The translations under genes were made by a program, and so were the position numbers. Positions 8,908-16,785 of a stretch of 39,944 bases of DNA are shown here, in pieces. Origin of the DNA: Oscillospiraceae bacterium (GTDB lineage Bacteria; Bacillota; Clostridia; Oscillospirales; Acutalibacteraceae); the NCBI GenBank assembly GCA_022650455.1, contig JALCPO010000014.1, positions 1 to 39,944 of the forward strand, read 5' to 3'. A model generated the notes under the pieces. That model was not told the origin of the DNA, ran no database searches, and worked only from the letters and a program-made list of their open reading frames with translations. Each line of letters starts with the position of its first letter. Position 1 is the first letter of the stretch.

Positions 8908-9794
8908 CGATGGAACACTGCATGCTCTGCCCGCGCCGATGCGGCGCCAAAAGGGAGCCGCGGAACGGGGACGGCCGGTGCGGCATGGGAACCGACCCGG
9001 TTGTCGCCCGCGCCGCGCTCCATTTCTGGGAAGAGCCCTGCATCAGCGGGACGCGGGGCTCCGGCGCCGTGTTTTTTACGGGATGCCCGCTCGGGTGCGT
9101 TTACTGCCAGAATTACGCGATCAGCCGGGAAAGGAAAACGGGCAGGGCAGTTTCCGCGCGGAAACTGGCAGAAATTTTCCGTAATCTTGCCGCCAAGGGA
9201 GCCCACAACATCAATCTGGTGACGCCCACGCATTTTGTCCCGGCCATTCTGGAAGCCCTGTCGCTCTGGAAACCCACCGTGCCCGTCGTCTACAACTGCG
9301 GCGGCTACGAGAGCCTGGAAACGCTCCGGATGCTGGAAGGGCATGTGGATATCTATCTTCCGGATTTCAAATACGCGGACGATTCCCTCGCGGCGGCACT
9401 GTCCGGCGCGGCGGATTACGCGGAGACCGCGGAAGCGGCGATTCGGGAGATGGCCCGCCAGACCGGGCCGGCGGTTTACGACGGGGAGGGGATTCTGCAA
9501 AAGGGAACGATCGTGCGGCATCTGATCCTTCCCGGGCATACCCGAAATTCCACGGCGGTGCTGGACTGGCTCGCCGCGAACCTTCCGCAGGGGGTGCCGG
9601 TCAGCCTGATGGCCCAGTACGTTCCATACGGCAGGGCCGCGGAATTTCCCCCGATGAACCGGCGCATTACCAGGCGTGAATATGAAAAGGTGCAGGACCA
9701 TCTTTTCGGGCTTGATCTGGACGGCTATGTGCAGGAAAGAAAATCCGCCAGCAAAGATTATATCCCCCCGTTCAACTTGGAAGGCGTTCCGTAA
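8904..9794 (+). CDS. Radical SAM protein, PflX (pyruvate formate-lyase activase-like) family
   Basis: Radical S-adenosylmethionine enzyme, 296 aa. The [4Fe-4S] motif is GCPLGCVYCQN (C-x3-C-x2-C), preceded by a cysteine-rich N-terminus (CMLCPRRCGAKR ... RCGMG) that marks the PflX subgroup. Further family motifs are 'HNINLVTPTHFVP', 'VYNCGGYES', 'VDIYLPDFKY', 'RHLILPGHTRNS' and 'LMAQYVP'. The substrate of this subgroup is not known. The ATG at 8904 overlaps the pgeF stop; GGAGG lies at 8889-8893. The two-gene unit is closed by a very strong hairpin. Confidence 0.9.
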   Translation: MTMEHCMLCPRRCGAKREPRNGDGRCGMGTDPVVARAALHFWEEPCISGTRGSGAVFFTGCPLGCVYCQNYAISRERKTGRAVSARKLAEIFRNLAAKGAHNINLVTPTHFVPAILEALSLWKPTVPVVYNCGGYESLETLRMLEGHVDIYLPDFKYADDSLAAALSGAADYAETAEAAIREMARQTGPAVYDGEGILQKGTIVRHLILPGHTRNSTAVLDWLAANLPQGVPVSLMAQYVPYGRAAEFPPMNRRITRREYEKVQDHLFGLDLDGYVQERKSASKDYIPPFNLEGVP

Positions 9795-9805
9795 GGCGGG
9801 CAAAA

Positions 9806-9848
9806 AAGCGCCGCCCTTTCCCCTGTGGCGGGAGAAAGGGCGGCGCTT
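9806..9848. terminator. Bidirectional terminator between convergent genes
   Basis: Perfect 15-bp stem (9806-9820 with 9834-9848) and a 13-nt loop. Read on the minus strand it is followed by a run of Ts, so it is a strong terminator for the ATPase gene; on the plus strand the tail (CCGTTCC) is weaker. Confidence 0.9.
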
Positions 9849-9860
9849 CCGTTCCCGCGG

Positions 9861-12248
9861 CTAGAGCCGGGCTTTCCGGAAGATGATTTTGTCGAACAGA
9901 TGGGTCAGGACCGGCATCAGGCACGTTGCCAGCAGGATCATCGGCACCAGAATGAACAGCATCGGCAGGGTGACGGGGGTGATTTCAAACAGGGACGGGA
10001 ACAAAATCAGCGCGAGGACAAAGCAGGCAGTCATGGAGAAAAAAAGAATTTTGTGGCCTGTATTGAACGGGTAGCAGACCTTGAACAGGACGAGCAGCTC
10101 AGTGTATCCCGTCACGATAACGGCCAGTGTGGAGAGGTCCGGGTCCGGGAATGTCAGAAAGAGGGAAACGGCGGCCAGAACGGCGATATTGGCGGTGAGC
10201 GTAAGGGCTCCCGGAAGGGATTTTTCCAAAATGTTGACGATGAATTTTCCATGGATCTGCTCGCGGTTCGGCTCCAGCGCGAGGAAAAAAGACGGGATGC
10301 CGATGGAAACCGCGTTGATGAGGGTAAACTGGATCGGCTGGAACGGATAGTTGCAGCTGAGAAAGATAAACAGAACGGCGGTCAAAGAAGAAAAAATCGC
10401 CTTGACCAGAAACAGGGACGCCGAGCGCTGCAGGTTGTTGATGCAGCGGCGCCCTTCGCCTACGATCCGGGGCATGCTGGCAAAGTCGGAGTCCAGCAGC
10501 ACCACGTTGGAAACAGTTCGGGCCGCGTCGCTGCCGGATGCCATCGCGATGCTGCAGTCGCTCTCCTTCAGGGCCGGGACGTCGTTTACCCCGTCGCCGG
10601 TCATGGCGACCGTATGGCTTTTCTCTTTCAGCGCCTTCACAAGCTCGAGCTTCTGCTTCGGCGTAACGCGCCCGAACACCGTGTATTTTTCTGCGGCGGC
10701 CTGAATCTCCCCGTAATCTTTCAAGGTGGATGCGTCGATGGAGCGGTCGGCGTGCTGCAGGCCCGCCTTTTTCGCAATGCAGGAGACGGTTGCGGGGTTG
10801 TCGCCGGAAATCACCTTCAGGTCGACGCCCTGGCCGTAAAAATAGGCGAGCGTTTTGCGGGCGTTTTTGCGGATGCGGTCGCTGATCAGAACGAGAGCCG
10901 CCGGCTCGGCTTCCGCGGGGTCGGTCCCGTCGGCCGAAACGGTTTTCACCTTTGCGAGCAGAAGGACGCGCTGCCCGCGTTTCGCGTACGATTCCGCCTG
11001 CGGGCGAATTTCCTCAAAGCGTTCGCGGAGAATGAATTCCCCCGCCCCGAGAACGAAACTGCCGTTTTCCCCGAATTCGGCCCCGCTCCATTTGCGGGCG
11101 GAAGAAAAGGGGACGGTCTTTCCGCACTTCCAGCCTGGGGAGTCCGGAAAAGCTTCCTTTACGGCGTTCATGGTCGGCGTGCCGTCACCCAGCGCCCCGG
11201 CCATTGCGGCCAGAATTTCCCCGCACCGGCCTCGGTCCCGCCCGCCGAGCGGGACCAGGGAGTCTACCTGCATGCTGCCTTCCGTAAGGGTGCCGGTTTT
11301 GTCGAGGCACAGGGTGTCGACGCGCGCCAGCGTTTCAATGGAATAGAGCTCCTGCACCAGCGCCTTGCGCCGGGAAAGCCGGATGACGCCGACGGCGAGC
11401 ACCACGCTGGTCAGCAGGACGAGCCCTTCCGGAATCATGCCGATCAGCGCGGCGACGGTGCTGACGACCGCGGCCCCGAATTCCTGCCCGGAGACAAACA
11501 CCTGCTTGTAGAACAGCATGGCCCCGATTGGGATGATCGAGAACCCGATGAACCGGATGATCCGGTCGGTCCATTTCATGATCTCCGAATTCGGCTTTTT
11601 GAGGTAGCCCGCGCTTGCGGTGATTTTTGAGGCGTAATTCTCCTGACCGACGTGCTCCACCTTCGCGCGGCATTTCCCGCTCACCAGGAAACTGCCGCTC
11701 AGGAGCGTGTCTCCGCGGCCTTTCGGAACCGGGTCGGATTCGCCCGTCAGCAGGGACTCGTCCGCCTCGCACTGGCCTTCCAGGACGGTGCAGTCGGCGG
11801 GGATCTGGTTGCCCGCCGCGAGCAGAATCACGTCGTCCAGCACGAGGTCGGCGACCGGAACTTCGCTTTCCGTTCCGGAGCGTACGACACGCGCCCTTGG
11901 GGCCGTGATGAGGGAGAGACGGTCGATCGTCTTTTTCGCCTTGACTTCCTGAAGAATGCCGATGAGTGTGTTGCAGACGATGACGCCCAGAAACAGGAGA
12001 TTCTTGTAAGAGCCGACGGACAGAACCAACGCGGCGAGAACAACATTCAAAATGTTGAAAAATGTGACCGCGTTGTCCCGGACAATGCGGGAAACGGATT
12101 TGGTGCGGATGGGGTCCGTCCCGTTCACGAGCCCCTGACGGACCCGCTCCGCCGCCTGCCGGTCCGTGAGGCCCGATGCATAGTCCGGTTCAAACCGTTC
12201 ACAATATGTCTGTGGATTTCCGTTCATTTTTTGATTCCCCGTTGTCAT
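9861..12248 (-). CDS. P-type cation-transporting ATPase, CtpE-like
   Basis: Integral membrane P-type ATPase of about 795 aa that couples ATP hydrolysis to cation movement. Motifs seen: 'LLTGES' (actuator domain), 'PEGLVLLTS' (membrane helix 4 site), 'CLDKTGTLTEG' with the phosphorylated Asp near residue 315, and 'MTGDGVNDVPAL' (hinge). PEGLVLLTS plus 'VQELYSIETLARVD' resembles mycobacterial CtpE, for which Ca2+ uptake has been reported, rather than SERCA- or MgtA-type pumps. The start is uncertain: the ATG at 12248 has AAGGTG nine bases upstream; a GTG at 12278 and an ATG at 12227 are alternatives. A TATACT element lies upstream without a good -35. It is convergent with the radical SAM gene and divergent from the O-antigen-ligase-like gene. 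Confidence 0.85.
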   Translation of the reverse strand: MTTGNQKMNGNPQTYCERFEPDYASGLTDRQAAERVRQGLVNGTDPIRTKSVSRIVRDNAVTFFNILNVVLAALVLSVGSYKNLLFLGVIVCNTLIGILQEVKAKKTIDRLSLITAPRARVVRSGTESEVPVADLVLDDVILLAAGNQIPADCTVLEGQCEADESLLTGESDPVPKGRGDTLLSGSFLVSGKCRAKVEHVGQENYASKITASAGYLKKPNSEIMKWTDRIIRFIGFSIIPIGAMLFYKQVFVSGQEFGAAVVSTVAALIGMIPEGLVLLTSVVLAVGVIRLSRRKALVQELYSIETLARVDTLCLDKTGTLTEGSMQVDSLVPLGGRDRGRCGEILAAMAGALGDGTPTMNAVKEAFPDSPGWKCGKTVPFSSARKWSGAEFGENGSFVLGAGEFILRERFEEIRPQAESYAKRGQRVLLLAKVKTVSADGTDPAEAEPAALVLISDRIRKNARKTLAYFYGQGVDLKVISGDNPATVSCIAKKAGLQHADRSIDASTLKDYGEIQAAAEKYTVFGRVTPKQKLELVKALKEKSHTVAMTGDGVNDVPALKESDCSIAMASGSDAARTVSNVVLLDSDFASMPRIVGEGRRCINNLQRSASLFLVKAIFSSLTAVLFIFLSCNYPFQPIQFTLINAVSIGIPSFFLALEPNREQIHGKFIVNILEKSLPGALTLTANIAVLAAVSLFLTFPDPDLSTLAVIVTGYTELLVLFKVCYPFNTGHKILFFSMTACFVLALILFPSLFEITPVTLPMLFILVPMILLATCLMPVLTHLFDKIIFRKARL

Positions 12249-12422
12249 GCTCTTTTTCACCTTATTCCGATCGGACACGCTGTTGTTTCAATTACTTCAG
12301 TATATACGAAATCCGACAAGGAATAAAGCGTTCCGCTCGATCAATTCAAAATGCGTTCATGATTTTCAGCATATTTAACAAATAAAGAGATGCTTCTCTG
12401 TCACTTTAAGAAAGAATGTATC

Positions 12423-12450
12423 TTGCTTCCCTTGACCGATGTGCTATAAT
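12423..12450 (+). promoter_or_regulatory. Promoter of the O-antigen-ligase-like gene
   Basis: TTGCTT (12423-12428), a 16-bp spacer and TATAAT (12445-12450) preceded by TGC, an extended -10. The predicted start site near 12457 rules out the in-frame ATG at 12439 as the translation start. Confidence 0.7.
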
Positions 12451-12504
12451 GATCATCTGGGCAAAGTTAGAAGTTGCTTTGGCTGCTTTGTTTGTCGAAA
12501 GGGG

Positions 12505-13737
12505 ATGGCTCTTATCGTTAAGGCTGTTCGTTCCTGTTTGTCCGCGCGAAAAGATCTTTCTGCAATCGACGTGAACCGCGCTGCGGTTTTGCTGTTCACG
12601 GTTTCCATCTTTCTGCCGTTTTATTTCAGTTTGGCCGCCGTGTCCTGCATCGCCTTCCGGACGATGGTGAATTACCGGATCCGTGCGAAGGCGTTCCGTG
12701 CGCCTTATACGAAACTGCTTTTCGCTTTTCTTGCCGTTTCCTTCTTTGTTGCGGCAGCTTACAACAATTACAAGGGAATGGCGTATTCCATTTTGATTTA
12801 TGCCGTGGTGACCTGCGGTCTGTTCCTGCGCAGCATCATGACAAGGCAATTGTTCCACTTGGCGATGGACACGGCGTGCGCCGCGAGCCTCTGGTGTGTG
12901 CTGGCAGCCGTGATCCAAAAGGCGGCGGCGTATGCCTCTGCTCCGGACTACCGGCCGGTTTCCCTTTTTACGAACGCCAACTACTATGGCATGATTATCG
13001 AATTCGTTGTTCTGATTGCCCTTTACCGCATTTTTACGAATCCGGAACATATGTCCTTTTACAGCGTCGTGATCGGCCTGAACCTGATCGGCCTTTATCT
13101 TACGGGAAGCTGTTCGTCGTTTGTGGCCATGCTCAGCGCCGTGCTCATCATGCTGCTGTATAAAAAGAAAAGGAAGCTGACGGTCCTCTTTTGTGCCGTG
13201 GTTGTACTTTACGTTACCGCCACCGTGCTTTTTCCCGGTGCCTCACCGAGAAGCTCGAACGCTTTGGAGACAACCCTTGCGCAGAGACTGTCCATCTGGA
13301 GCACGTCCCTGAAAGCGATTGAGCAGACGCCGATCTGGGGCCGCGGCGCTTCCGCATACGGGATGATCTATGAACAGTTCGGAGGCTACGCGACTTATCA
13401 TTGCCACAATCTTGCTTTGGATACCCTCTTGAATTTTGGCATTGCGGGGACGGTTGCGGTCTGCTTCTATCTGGCAATGCAGATTCGGCTTCTGATTTTG
13501 CGATTCTGCAATAACATCTGCAGCGACATGAACCTTCTGTGCGCGGCGGCTCTGGCTGCGGTTTTTGTACATGGCATTACCGACGTGACAATTGTATGGA
13601 TTCAGACAGGCGCGCTGTTTTTCCTCATCACCTCTTCTATGGGGATCGGCTCCGCCTATCTGGAAGAGCACGTCCTGCGGCCGCAGCTGCTGCCGGAACT
13701 GGAAGACCGCCCGCAGACGGTTTACCTGAAAAATTAG
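12505..13737 (+). CDS. O-antigen ligase / polymerase-like membrane protein
   Basis: Polytopic membrane protein (410 aa) with about ten hydrophobic segments. The region 'AQRLSIWSTSLKAIEQTPIWGRGASAYG' followed by 'YATYHCHNLALDTLLNFGIAGTV' is the hallmark of the O-antigen ligase/Wzy superfamily (R...W...L....P..G.G, then H.HN..L). Such proteins join polysaccharide chains to lipid or protein carriers on the outer face of the membrane. In a Gram-positive it may act in cell-surface polysaccharide or glycoprotein assembly. The start at 12505 has AAAGGGG directly before it, which is closer than usual. No other glycan genes are adjacent, so the substrate cannot be inferred. Confidence 0.8.
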   Translation: MALIVKAVRSCLSARKDLSAIDVNRAAVLLFTVSIFLPFYFSLAAVSCIAFRTMVNYRIRAKAFRAPYTKLLFAFLAVSFFVAAAYNNYKGMAYSILIYAVVTCGLFLRSIMTRQLFHLAMDTACAASLWCVLAAVIQKAAAYASAPDYRPVSLFTNANYYGMIIEFVVLIALYRIFTNPEHMSFYSVVIGLNLIGLYLTGSCSSFVAMLSAVLIMLLYKKKRKLTVLFCAVVVLYVTATVLFPGASPRSSNALETTLAQRLSIWSTSLKAIEQTPIWGRGASAYGMIYEQFGGYATYHCHNLALDTLLNFGIAGTVAVCFYLAMQIRLLILRFCNNICSDMNLLCAAALAAVFVHGITDVTIVWIQTGALFFLITSSMGIGSAYLEEHVLRPQLLPELEDRPQTVYLKN

Positions 13738-13769
13738 CGGAATGTGCGAATTCAATACGGTTTCATTGT

Positions 13770-13806
13770 CCCTCGCCAATCCATAACCGGGCGGGGGATT
13801 TCTTTT
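13770..13806 (+). terminator. Terminator or attenuator just before mgtA
   Basis: Stem CCCTCGCC (13770-13777) with GGCGGGGG (13790-13797), eight pairs including one U-G, followed by ATTTCTTTT. It ends 8 bases before the mgtA RBS, so either mgtA depends on read-through or the hairpin is regulated. No Mg2+ riboswitch (M-box) fits in the 88-bp gap. Confidence 0.65.
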
Positions 13807-13825
13807 GCGGAACAGGGGGATGAAA

Positions 13826-16480
13826 ATGAGAAACAGAAAAACGGGCGGGAATGTGCCGGGAGGGGAAGTAATTGCGAAATCCCTGATGGAATACTCAAAA
13901 ATGGAAAAATATATCCTGCTCTCCCGGCTGAAAACGCGGGAAAAAGGGCTGGATTTTGTCGATGTCGAGCTGCTTTCCGACCAGTACCCCAGCAATGAGA
14001 TCTCGCATGAAAAGCCGCGGCCCTGGTATGTTCAGCTTGCGGAAGCGTTCATCAACCCGTTTACCCTCGTGCTTGTGGTGATCGCCGTCCTTTCCTTTTT
14101 CACCTCGTATGTTCTGGCGGCGCCCGGGGAGAAAAACCTTTCTGCGGTGATCGTCATCCTGGTTCTGATTCTGATCAGCGGCGGCCTGCGCTTCTTTCAG
14201 GAATTCCGCTCCGGGCGGGAAGCGGAGGGCCTGCGTTCCCTGGTCAAAACGACGGCCACGGTCATCCGCCGGGAAAACGGGCGGGAAGAGATCAAGATGG
14301 CGGACATCCTGCCCGGCGATATTGTTGTGCTCTCCGCGGGGGACATGATTCCGGCGGACGTGCGCATCCTGAAAGCGAAAGATCTGTTTGTCAGCCAGTC
14401 CGCCCTCACCGGAGAATCCGAAATGGTCGAAAAGTTTGCCGATGCGGATCGGCCGGAAGGGGAAGGCAGCCTGTTCGACCTCAAGAATATCTGCTTCATG
14501 GGGACGAACGTGGTCAGCGGCTCTGCGACGGCGGTGGTTTTGGCCACGGGGGACCGGACTTATTTCGGAAATATGGCGAAGGCGCTTTCCGGCCAGCGCG
14601 AACCCACCAGCTTCGACCGCGGCGTGAATTCCGTCAGCTGGCTCCTGATCCGCTTTATGTGCGTGATGGTGCCGATCGTTTTTCTCGTGAATGGCTTTTT
14701 GAAGAACGACTGGCTGGAAGCGCTCTTATTCGCCATTTCCATCGCCATCGGCCTGACGCCGGAGATGCTGCCGATGATCGTGACCACCAACCTCGCAAAA
14801 GGCGCGGTGAGCATGGCCCACCAGAAAACCGTGGTCAAGCACTTGAATTCCATTCAGAATTTCGGAGCTATGGATGTGCTGTGCACCGATAAGACCGGGA
14901 CTCTGACACGGGACGAGATCGTAATTGAGCGCCATCTGAACGTGATGGGCGAAGAGGACGTCCGAGTTTTGGAATATGCATATTTGAACAGCTATTTCCA
15001 GACCGGCCTGAAAAACCTGATCGACCTCGCCGTGATCGATAAAGCGGCGGAGGAAAGCGTTACGTACCTGAGCAACGAATATAAAAAGGTCGACGAGATT
15101 CCGTTCGACTTTTCCCGCCGGCGCATGAGCGTCGTCCTGAAGGACCGGAAGGGCAACACCAGGCTCATCACCAAAGGCGCCGTCGAAGAGATCCTCCAGA
15201 TCTGCTCTTCCGGTGAATACGGCGGCGAAACGGCTCCTTTGACGGGCGAAATCCGCGCAAAAGTTACGGAAATGGCAGACCGCCTGAATGCCGACGGCAT
15301 GCGCGTAATTGCGGTTGCAACCAAAGAGAACCCTTCCGCGGAAGGTGTTTTCGGCGTCAAAGACGAAAGCGGCATGACGCTGATTGGCTATCTGGGTCTG
15401 CTGGATCCCCCGAAAAAATCCGCGGCTACCGCCATCGAAGCGCTCAAGCGGTATGGCGTGCAGGTAAAAGTCCTGACCGGCGACAATGAGTCGGTGACGA
15501 AAAAGATCTGTAAAGAAGTCGGTCTTTCCGCGACGGAAATCCTTTTGGGGCCGGAAGTGGAAGCAATGCAGGACGACGAGCTTCAAAAGAGGGCGGAGCA
15601 CACAACAATTTTTGCAAAGCTGTCCCCCCTGCAGAAAGCCTGCGTCGTTACCGCTTTGCAGAGAAGCGGGCATACGGTCGGCTTCATGGGCGACGGCATC
15701 AACGATGCCCACGCGCTCAGCAAGGCGGACGTCGGAATCTCTGTGGACACGGCGGTGGATATCGCCAAGGAGAACGCGGACATCATTCTGCTTGAAAAAG
15801 ACCTGGGCGTATTGGAGCACGGCGTCGTCGAGGGCCGGAAAATTTTCGGCAATATTATCAAATACATTAAGATGACCGTCAGTTCCAATTTCGGCAACAT
15901 GCTGTCCGTGCTGGTTGCAAGCGCATTTTTACCGTTCCTGCCGATGATGCCGGTGCAGATCCTTTTGCTGGACCTGCTGTACAATATTTCGCAGATCTCC
16001 ATACCGTGGGACAATATGGACGACGATTACCTGCGTATCCCCCGGAAATGGGACGCGTCCGGGATTGGAAGATTTATGCTTTGCATCGGACCGGTCAGCT
16101 CGGTCTTCGATATTGCGACTTATCTGATCATGTGGTTCGTTTTTGGCTGCAATACGTCTTCCGATCCGGCGCTGGTTGCGTTGTTCAACGCCGGCTGGTT
16201 TGTGGAAAGCCTGCTGTCGCAGACCCTGATTATCCATTTGATCCGCACGCCCAAAATACCGTTTCTCCAGAGCCGTGCCGCGATGCCTGTTGTTGCGCTG
16301 ACTACCGTGATTATGGCGATCGGTATCCTGATTCCGTTTACGCCGTTGGGCGCATCCATCGGATTTTCCGCACTGCCGGCAAATTATTTCGGCTGGCTGG
16401 CCGGGATTATCCTCACTTATATTTTACTGGCCCAGATTGTGAAGACGGTTTACATCAAAATCAATCATTCCTGGCTTTGA
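13826..16480 (+). CDS. mgtA: Magnesium-translocating P-type ATPase
   Basis: Membrane P-type ATPase (884 aa) of the MgtA/MgtB (P3B) family, which imports Mg2+. Seen motifs: 'ALTGESEMVEK', 'IGLTPEMLPMIVTTNLAKGA' (the MgtA-specific TPEMLPMIV segment), 'CTDKTGTLTRDE' with the phosphorylated Asp near residue 355, and 'FMGDGINDAHAL'. The C-terminal helices are intact, including 'QILLLDLLYNISQISIPWD', which is characteristic of MgtA. The start at 13826 is preferred over the ATG at 13820 because AGGGGG occupies 13814-13819. It is separated from the upstream gene by a hairpin. This is the second P-type ATPase in a 7-kb stretch, of a clearly different class from the CtpE-like one. Confidence 0.93.
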   Translation: MRNRKTGGNVPGGEVIAKSLMEYSKMEKYILLSRLKTREKGLDFVDVELLSDQYPSNEISHEKPRPWYVQLAEAFINPFTLVLVVIAVLSFFTSYVLAAPGEKNLSAVIVILVLILISGGLRFFQEFRSGREAEGLRSLVKTTATVIRRENGREEIKMADILPGDIVVLSAGDMIPADVRILKAKDLFVSQSALTGESEMVEKFADADRPEGEGSLFDLKNICFMGTNVVSGSATAVVLATGDRTYFGNMAKALSGQREPTSFDRGVNSVSWLLIRFMCVMVPIVFLVNGFLKNDWLEALLFAISIAIGLTPEMLPMIVTTNLAKGAVSMAHQKTVVKHLNSIQNFGAMDVLCTDKTGTLTRDEIVIERHLNVMGEEDVRVLEYAYLNSYFQTGLKNLIDLAVIDKAAEESVTYLSNEYKKVDEIPFDFSRRRMSVVLKDRKGNTRLITKGAVEEILQICSSGEYGGETAPLTGEIRAKVTEMADRLNADGMRVIAVATKENPSAEGVFGVKDESGMTLIGYLGLLDPPKKSAATAIEALKRYGVQVKVLTGDNESVTKKICKEVGLSATEILLGPEVEAMQDDELQKRAEHTTIFAKLSPLQKACVVTALQRSGHTVGFMGDGINDAHALSKADVGISVDTAVDIAKENADIILLEKDLGVLEHGVVEGRKIFGNIIKYIKMTVSSNFGNMLSVLVASAFLPFLPMMPVQILLLDLLYNISQISIPWDNMDDDYLRIPRKWDASGIGRFMLCIGPVSSVFDIATYLIMWFVFGCNTSSDPALVALFNAGWFVESLLSQTLIIHLIRTPKIPFLQSRAAMPVVALTTVIMAIGILIPFTPLGASIGFSALPANYFGWLAGIILTYILLAQIVKTVYIKINHSWL

Positions 16481-16493
16481 TTCGAGATTTTTC

Positions 16494-16522
16494 TTGCAAT
16501 CGTTCCCGCAGCGTGATATAAT
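16494..16522 (+). promoter_or_regulatory. Strong sigma-A promoter of the tRNA unit
   Basis: TTGCAA (16494-16499), a 17-bp spacer and TATAAT (16517-16522) preceded by TGA (extended -10). An imperfect inverted repeat (CGTTCCCGCA at 16501-16510 and TGTGGGAACG at 16532-16541) flanks the -10. Confidence 0.8.
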
Positions 16523-16560
16523 ATCAACTGTTGTGGGAACGGCGCAGGAGAATATATTAT

Positions 16561-16655
16561 GGGCCTGTAGCTCAGCTGGGAGAGCACGCGGAACGGTTTT
16601 AGCAACGGTGCGTAACTCACTTGGCAGCCACGCGGTTCACATCGCAAAATTGAAT
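16561..16655 (+). pseudogene. Degenerate tRNA-like sequence, 5' half
   Basis: Bases 16561-16587 read as a tRNA acceptor 5' strand and D-arm (GGGCCTG, TA, then GCTCAGCTGGGAGAGC) and differ from the intact tRNA-Ala downstream at only a few positions. After that no anticodon arm can be folded, and the complementary acceptor strand CAGGCCC is absent. A T-arm-like GGTTCACATCGC occurs at 16634-16645 but lacks the conserved A of the T-loop. It lies between the promoter and the real tRNA, so it is probably transcribed. Confidence 0.5.
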
Positions 16656-16663
16656 AAAAACAT

Positions 16664-16739
<76 letters not shown>

Positions 16740-16741
16740 TG

Positions 16742-16781
16742 TATGGGAAAGTCTGAAAAGTAGATTTTCCCGTATTTTTTT
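16742..16781. terminator. tRNA terminator / possible element boundary
   Basis: TATGGGAAA (16742-16750) pairs with TTTCCCGTA (16766-16774), followed by seven Ts: a good terminator for the tRNA. It also lies between the tRNA and the convergent recombinase gene, so the left attachment site of the element probably falls within or next to it. Confidence 0.75.
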
Positions 16782-16785
16782 GCCC

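Noticed and set aside
9825-11630. Long plus-strand open frame (601 codons) opposite the CtpE-like ATPase
   Set aside because: It is antisense to a gene with clear P-type ATPase motifs, has no RBS or family features, and arises from high GC content.
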